Positions 59,740-64,000 of a stretch of DNA of 64,000 bases are shown here, piece after piece. The DNA lies in assembly GCA_963836355.1 (NCBI GenBank), contig CAWIJO010000007.1, positions 310,001 through 374,000 of the forward strand. Reading direction: 5' to 3'. Made by a program: the position numbers and the translations under genes. The DNA comes from Palsa-506 sp963836355. Lineage in GTDB: Bacteria > Actinomycetota > Actinomycetes > Streptosporangiales > Streptosporangiaceae. How positions within the stretch are numbered: the first letter of the stretch is position 1; the number at the start of each line of letters is the position of its first letter. The notes beneath the pieces were generated by a model. That model saw only the letters and a list, made by a program, of their open reading frames with translations, searched no databases and was not told the DNA's origin.

Positions 59740-61467
59740 ATGCAGCTATCGCCGTCCGCCCACGCCGACACGTTCTGCCGGGATCACCTGCCGGCCGCCA
59801 GCGACTGGCCGGAGCTGCGTTTCACGCTTCCAGCGCTGGCTTATCCCGCCCAGCTGAACTGCGCTGAGGAGCTGCTAGAGGCGGTAATTCGCACCCATGG
59901 CGCGGATCGGCCATGCCTGCTGTCAGCCGAGGAGTCCTGGAGCTACGGCGACCTGCTCCGGGTGTCCAGCCAGATTGCCCGAGTGCTGGCCGAGGACCTA
60001 GGCGTGGTGCCAGGCAACCGGGTCCTGCTGCGCGGGCCCAACAACCCATGGCTGGTGGCGTGCTGGTTCGGGGTGTTGCGGGCTGGCGGCGTGGCGGTTG
60101 CCACCATGCCACTGTTGCGGGCCGGAGAGCTGGCCTCAATCTGCGAGATCGCCCAGGTCGGACTGGCACTATGCGATAGTCGCTTCACCGCCGAGCTGGC
60201 CCGGGCGGCCTCGGCCAACACCGGCACCGGAGCCACCGGCACCGGAGCCACCGCAACCGGAGCCACCGCAACCGGAGCCACCGGCACCGCACCCGCAGCC
60301 ACCGGGGCGACATCGGCTGGCGGGCCGCCGATGCGGATCGTCACCTACGGAGCCGACGACCCGGCCGACCTCACTGCGCTAGCGAGCCGGAAGCAGGCGG
60401 GGGCGGCGGCGGTGCCGACGGCTGCCGACGACGTCGCCATGATCGCGTTCACATCGGGAACCACCGGCCGGCCGAAGGCCACCATGCATTTCCACCGTGA
60501 CCTGCTGGCTATTGCCGACACGTTCTCCGAGCATGTGCTGAAGCCGCGGCCCGACGACGTGTTCACCGGCACGCCGCCGCTGGCCTTCACATTCGGCCTG
60601 GGCGGCGCGGTGATCTTCCCGCTGCGGGCTGGCGCAGCAGTGCTGCTGCTGGAGAAAGCAAGCCCGGCCGAGCTGGCCGGCCAGATCGCCGCCCGCCAGG
60701 TGACCGTCTGCTTCACCGCGCCGACTGCTTACCGGGCGATGATCGCGGCCGGCCAGGCGAACCTGCTGCGCGGCCTGCGCCGCCCCGTGTCAGCGGGTGA
60801 GCACCTGTCGGCCACCATCTGGCAGGCTTTCTACGACGCGACTGGCGTGAAGATCATCGACGGCATCGGTAGCACCGAACTGCTGCACATCTTCATCTCG
60901 TCAGCCGACGACGAGATCCGGCCCGGATCGACCGGCCGGGTGGTCCCTGGCTACTTCGCCGAGATACTCGGCGAGGACGGCAAGCCGGTGCCGGACGGCG
61001 AGGCCGGGCGGCTGGCAGTCAAGGGTCCGACCGGCTGCCGGTACCTGGCCGACGAACGGCAGCGAGCCTACGTGCGGGACGGCTGGAACATCACCGGCGA
61101 CACCTACCGCCGGGATGCCGACGGCTACTTCTGGTACCAGGCACGGTCCGACGACATCATCATCTCCTCCGGCTACAACATCGCCGGGCCCGAGGTCGAG
61201 GAGGCCCTGCTCGGCCATCCGGACGTCACCGAGTGCGGAGTGGTCGGGGTGCCCGACGAGGCCCGCGGCCAGGTCGTCAAGGCCTACGTGGTGCTGGCCG
61301 GCGGGGCCAGTGGCAGCGCGGCGAAGGCCACCGAGTTGCAAGACTTCGTCAAGCGGCAGATCGCTCCCTACAAGTACCCGCGAGCCGTCGAGTTCCTGCC
61401 CGCGCTGCCGCGTACGAACACCGGCAAACTGCAGCGGTTCAGGCTCCGCGACCTGACGTCCGGCTGA
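59740..61467 (+). CDS. Aryl-CoA ligase (2-aminobenzoate/benzoate-CoA ligase-like)
   Basis: 575 residues of the adenylate-forming family; the ATG follows GAGGAAGG. AMP-binding motif AFTSGTTGRPKATMHFHRD, the aromatic-acid pocket region DGIGSTELLHIFISS, GDTYRRDADGYFWYQARSDDIIISSGYNIAG and the catalytic Lys segment PRTNTGKLQRFRLR are intact. It resembles 2-aminobenzoate-CoA and benzoate-CoA ligases. It would supply the substrate of the oxygenase/reductase fusion 8 kb upstream. A 15-bp-type repeat (60219-60290) encodes a TGTGA loop unlikely to be structural. It converges on rnj, 11 bases apart. Confidence 0.9.
   Translation: MQLSPSAHADTFCRDHLPAASDWPELRFTLPALAYPAQLNCAEELLEAVIRTHGADRPCLLSAEESWSYGDLLRVSSQIARVLAEDLGVVPGNRVLLRGPNNPWLVACWFGVLRAGGVAVATMPLLRAGELASICEIAQVGLALCDSRFTAELARAASANTGTGATGTGATATGATATGATGTAPAATGATSAGGPPMRIVTYGADDPADLTALASRKQAGAAAVPTAADDVAMIAFTSGTTGRPKATMHFHRDLLAIADTFSEHVLKPRPDDVFTGTPPLAFTFGLGGAVIFPLRAGAAVLLLEKASPAELAGQIAARQVTVCFTAPTAYRAMIAAGQANLLRGLRRPVSAGEHLSATIWQAFYDATGVKIIDGIGSTELLHIFISSADDEIRPGSTGRVVPGYFAEILGEDGKPVPDGEAGRLAVKGPTGCRYLADERQRAYVRDGWNITGDTYRRDADGYFWYQARSDDIIISSGYNIAGPEVEEALLGHPDVTECGVVGVPDEARGQVVKAYVVLAGGASGSAAKATELQDFVKRQIAPYKYPRAVEFLPALPRTNTGKLQRFRLRDLTSG
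60219..60290 (+). repeat. Threonine-glycine-alanine repeat in the aryl-CoA ligase gene
   Basis: Degenerate in-frame copies of ACCGGCACCGGAGCC and ACCGCAACCGGAGCC run through 60219-60290, encoding TGTGA/TATGA blocks. They lie in a surface loop before the AMP-binding motif. Confidence 0.85.
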
Positions 61468-61478
61468 GCCCGGCCAGC

Positions 61479-63173
61479 TCAGACCTCGATCAGCACCGGG
61501 ATGATCATCGGGCGCCGCCGGTAGTTCTCGTTCACCCAGCGGCCGGCGGTTCTGCGCACAAGCTGAGTCAGCTGGTGCACGTCATTGATCCCGTCGGCGG
61601 CCGCCCGGGACAGCGCCTCCTCAAGCCGCGGCCGGACCTCGTCGAATGCAGCGTCGTCGATGCCGGACCCGCGGGCATGGATCTCCGGCCCGGCAACCAT
61701 CTTGCCGGTGGTGGAATCGATCACGATTACGACGGACAGGAAGCCCTCTTCGCCGAGAATCCGCCGGTCCTTCAGCGACGTCTCGGTGACCTCGCCGACC
61801 GAAAGCCCGTCCACGTAGACGTAGCCGCACTGCACCATGCCCACAACTGAAGCCTGGCCGTCCACCAGGTCGACCACTACCCCGTCCTCGGCGATCACGA
61901 TGCCCTTTTCCGGCACGCCGGTGCGGGCGGCGAGCTCGGCATGCGCCCGCAGGTGGCGCCACTCGCCGTGCACCGGGATGAAGTTGCCCGGGCGCACCAA
62001 GTTGAGTACGTACAGCAGCTCGCCGGCCGGCGCATGACCGGAGACGTGCACGAGCGCGTTGCCCTTGTGCACGACCCGGGCGCCAAGCCTGGTCAGGTCA
62101 TTGATGATCCTGGACACCGCGGTCTCGTTGCCCGGCACCAGCGATGATGCCAGCACCACGGTGTCGCCGTCGGCGACCCTGATCGGGTGGTCCCGGCCGG
62201 CCATCCTGGACAGCGCCGACATCGGCTCGCCCTGGGAGCCGGTCGAGATCAGCACGATCTGCTCGGGCGGCAGTTCCTCGGCGTCCCGCATATCCACGAT
62301 CAGGCCGCCAGGCACCGACGGGACCTGCAGGTAGCCGAGGTCGCGGGCGACGCCCATGTTCCGCACCATCGACCTGCCGACCAGCGCGACCTTGCGGCCA
62401 TGCGACGCGGCGGTGTCCAGCACCTGCTGCACCCGGTGCACGTGGCTGGCGAAGCAGGCCACGATGATCCGCTGCTCGGCGGCGCCGAAGACCTCAGCAA
62501 GCACCGGCGCGATGTCCCGCTCGCTGGTCACGATGCCGGGCACCTCGGCGTTGGTGGAATCCGCCATCAGCAGGTCGACGCCCTCGGCGCCGAGCCGCGC
62601 GAACCCGCCGAGGTCAGTCAGCCTGCCATCCAGCGGCAGCTGGTCCATCTTGAAGTCGCCAGTGTGCAGCACCACTCCGGCGCTGGTCCGGATGCCGACC
62701 GCCAGGGCATCGGGAATGGAGTGGTTGACTGCGAAAAATTCAAGGTCAAAGGGCCCAAACGAGTCTCTCGTGCCGGCCGCCACCTCGCTGGCAACCGGAC
62801 TGATCCGGTGCTCGGTCAGCTTGCCGCGCACTAGGCCGAGGGTCAGCTTCGAGCCGACCAGCGGGATGTCCTTGCGCTGGCGGAGCAGGTAGGGCACCGC
62901 ACCGATGTGGTCCTCGTGCGCATGCGTGAGCACGATCGCCTCGATATCGCCCAGCCGGTCCTCGATCGCGGTGAAATCCGGCAGGATCAGGTCGACTCCG
63001 GGCTGATCAGGCTCCGGGAACAGCACGCCGCAGTCCACGATCAGCAGCCGCCCGGCGTGCTCGAAGACGGTCATGTTCCGGCCGATCTCGCCGAGGCCGC
63101 CGAGCGCGATGATGCGCAGGCCGTTCGCGGGCAGGGGCGGCGGCGGCCCGAGCCCGGGGTGCGGGTGGCTCAC
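61479..63173 (-). CDS. rnj: Ribonuclease J
   Basis: 564 residues with the metallo-beta-lactamase/beta-CASP fold. The metal motif HAHEDHIGA, the second motif HTGDFKMD, the beta-CASP elements MADSTNAEVPG and ACFASHVHRVQQV, the phosphate-binding STGSQGEPMSAL and HVSGHA motif, and the RNase J C-terminal domain are all visible. It is a 5'-3' exo- and endonuclease for mRNA decay and rRNA maturation. Its start overlaps the dapA stop by 4 bases (ATGA), the normal dapA-rnj arrangement in actinobacteria. Confidence 0.97.
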   Translation of the reverse strand: MSHPHPGLGPPPPLPANGLRIIALGGLGEIGRNMTVFEHAGRLLIVDCGVLFPEPDQPGVDLILPDFTAIEDRLGDIEAIVLTHAHEDHIGAVPYLLRQRKDIPLVGSKLTLGLVRGKLTEHRISPVASEVAAGTRDSFGPFDLEFFAVNHSIPDALAVGIRTSAGVVLHTGDFKMDQLPLDGRLTDLGGFARLGAEGVDLLMADSTNAEVPGIVTSERDIAPVLAEVFGAAEQRIIVACFASHVHRVQQVLDTAASHGRKVALVGRSMVRNMGVARDLGYLQVPSVPGGLIVDMRDAEELPPEQIVLISTGSQGEPMSALSRMAGRDHPIRVADGDTVVLASSLVPGNETAVSRIINDLTRLGARVVHKGNALVHVSGHAPAGELLYVLNLVRPGNFIPVHGEWRHLRAHAELAARTGVPEKGIVIAEDGVVVDLVDGQASVVGMVQCGYVYVDGLSVGEVTETSLKDRRILGEEGFLSVVIVIDSTTGKMVAGPEIHARGSGIDDAAFDEVRPRLEEALSRAAADGINDVHQLTQLVRRTAGRWVNENYRRRPMIIPVLIEV

Positions 63174-64000
63174 CGGAGCTTCACACCGCCAGCCTCGAGG
63201 TCAGTGCGGAGCTGCTGTATCTCCGCCTCGGTCGCGTCCGCCAGCGGCGAGCGCACCGGGCCGCCGGGCAGCCCGAGCATGCTGAGCGCCGCCTTCACGG
63301 TGATCACGTTCTGGGTCCGGGTCATGCCCAGGTACACCGGCAGCAGGTCCCGGTGTATCGCCAGCGCGCCGGCCACGTCGCCGCCCAGGTAGGCGTCGAT
63401 CATGCCATGCAGCCGGTCCCCCACGATGTGCGCGTGCACGCTGACGAAGCCGCATGCGCCGACCGCGAGCCAAGGCAGGTTGACTATGTCGTCGCCGCAG
63501 TAGAACGCGAGATCGGTGCGGACCATCACCTCTGAGCCCGCGCCGAGGTCGCCCTTGGCGTCCTTGACGGCCACGATCCGGGGGTGCGCCGCCAGCCTGA
63601 TCAGCGTCTCGGTGGCGATCGGGATACCGGTCCGGCCCGGGATGTCGTACAGCATCACCGGCAGCCCGGTGGAATCCGCGACCTTGGTGAAATGCGCCTG
63701 CAGGCCGTTTTGCGGCGGCTTGCTGTAGTACGGCGTGACCACGAGCAACGCCGCGGCGCCGGCCCGTTCCGCCTGCCTGGCGAGCTCGCAGGTGTGCGCG
63801 GTGTCATTGGTGCCGACGCCCGCAACTACCTGGATCCGGTCGCCGACGGCGCCAATCACGGCGCGGAGCAACTGCTCCTTCTCCGCGTCGGAAGTGGTCG
63901 GCGACTCGCCGGTGGTGCCGCTGATCACCAAGCCGTCGTTGCGCATCTCGGTGACCAGATAGTCGGCAAGCCGGGCCGCGCCGTCGAGGTCGACCGCTCC
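63170..64000 (-). CDS. dapA: 4-hydroxy-tetrahydrodipicolinate synthase (5' end outside window)
   Basis: The frame is open to the right edge, so the N-terminus lies beyond the window. Visible motifs are VISGTTGESPTTSDAEKEQL, the Tyr of VTPYYSKPPQNGL, and the Schiff-base Lys in RIVAVKDAKGDL, followed by FYCGDDIVNLPWLAVGACGFVSV. It condenses pyruvate and aspartate semialdehyde, the first step of lysine/diaminopimelate synthesis; dapF in this window completes a later step. The stop overlaps the rnj start. Confidence 0.97.
   Translation of the reverse strand, partial: GAVDLDGAARLADYLVTEMRNDGLVISGTTGESPTTSDAEKEQLLRAVIGAVGDRIQVVAGVGTNDTAHTCELARQAERAGAAALLVVTPYYSKPPQNGLQAHFTKVADSTGLPVMLYDIPGRTGIPIATETLIRLAAHPRIVAVKDAKGDLGAGSEVMVRTDLAFYCGDDIVNLPWLAVGACGFVSVHAHIVGDRLHGMIDAYLGGDVAGALAIHRDLLPVYLGMTRTQNVITVKAALSMLGLPGGPVRSPLADATEAEIQQLRTDLEAGGVKLR

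Overview
The window is a very GC-rich chromosomal segment from an actinomycete (Actinomycetota). Evidence for this is the codon bias, the many GTG starts, an actinobacterial-type LexA box (CGAACAATTGTTCG) near recA, and gene neighbourhoods typical of actinomycetes: miaB / extradiol-like protein / miaA / dapF, recX-recA-DUF3046, clgR-cinA-pgsA-rimO, RodZ-like gene plus ftsK, and rnj-dapA. The genus cannot be named from sequence alone. No rRNA, tRNA or CRISPR array was found.

Layout. 0-9.4 kb: end of a DUF4190 membrane protein, lepA, rpsT, holA, a DegV gene, a HutI-like amidohydrolase, a ~0.9 kb gene-poor gap and hflX. 9.6-16.5 kb: a plus-strand glycolate/glyoxylate block (aceB, glcD with a frameshift, glcE, glcF, an SDR dehydrogenase) that could oxidise glycolate to glyoxylate and condense it with acetyl-CoA to malate. 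16.6-18.3 kb: a ribbon-helix-helix-type gene with a leaderless-looking promoter and double TGACGTCA palindrome, a DUF4097 protein and a 60-residue membrane protein. 18.3-23.5 kb: minus-strand dapF, DUF664/DinB, miaA, extradiol-like gene and miaB. 23.6-27.5 kb: S9 peptidase and RNase Y, convergent. 28-31.6 kb: recX-recA, an SOS box, a 'mobile mystery protein' A/B pair whose Fic half is truncated, and DUF3046. 31.6-37.7 kb: Lhr helicase with two opposing frameshifts, and a quinone oxidoreductase. 37.7-40.1 kb: an ammonia-lyase homologue without the Ala-Ser-Gly triad, and an Rrf2 regulator. 40.2-48.6 kb: clgR, cinA, pgsA, rimO, a RodZ-like gene and ftsK carrying a 348-residue intein inside its Walker A motif.

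48.7-61.5 kb is an accessory block between ftsK and rnj. It has a monooxygenase/Old-Yellow-Enzyme fusion of the 2-aminobenzoyl-CoA or salicylyl-CoA type, a translationally coupled RidA gene, a PaaX-family repressor and, 6 kb further on, an aryl-CoA ligase. Together these look like an aryl-CoA (anthranilate/salicylate-like) catabolic module. The middle is filled with decayed or mobile DNA: a broken beta-propeller gene, a broken phosphotransferase, a DUF222/HNH (13E12-type) protein and a degenerate TniA/Mu-type transposon with a truncated AAA partner. The window ends in rnj and the 3' part of dapA.

Two features recur. Short GC-rich tandem repeats are unusually common, with unit lengths in multiples of three inside genes and mostly other lengths outside. 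Single-base frameshifts occur in otherwise well-conserved genes (glcD, lhr, phosphotransferase, transposase and its neighbour), so either sequence error or recent gene decay must be considered.
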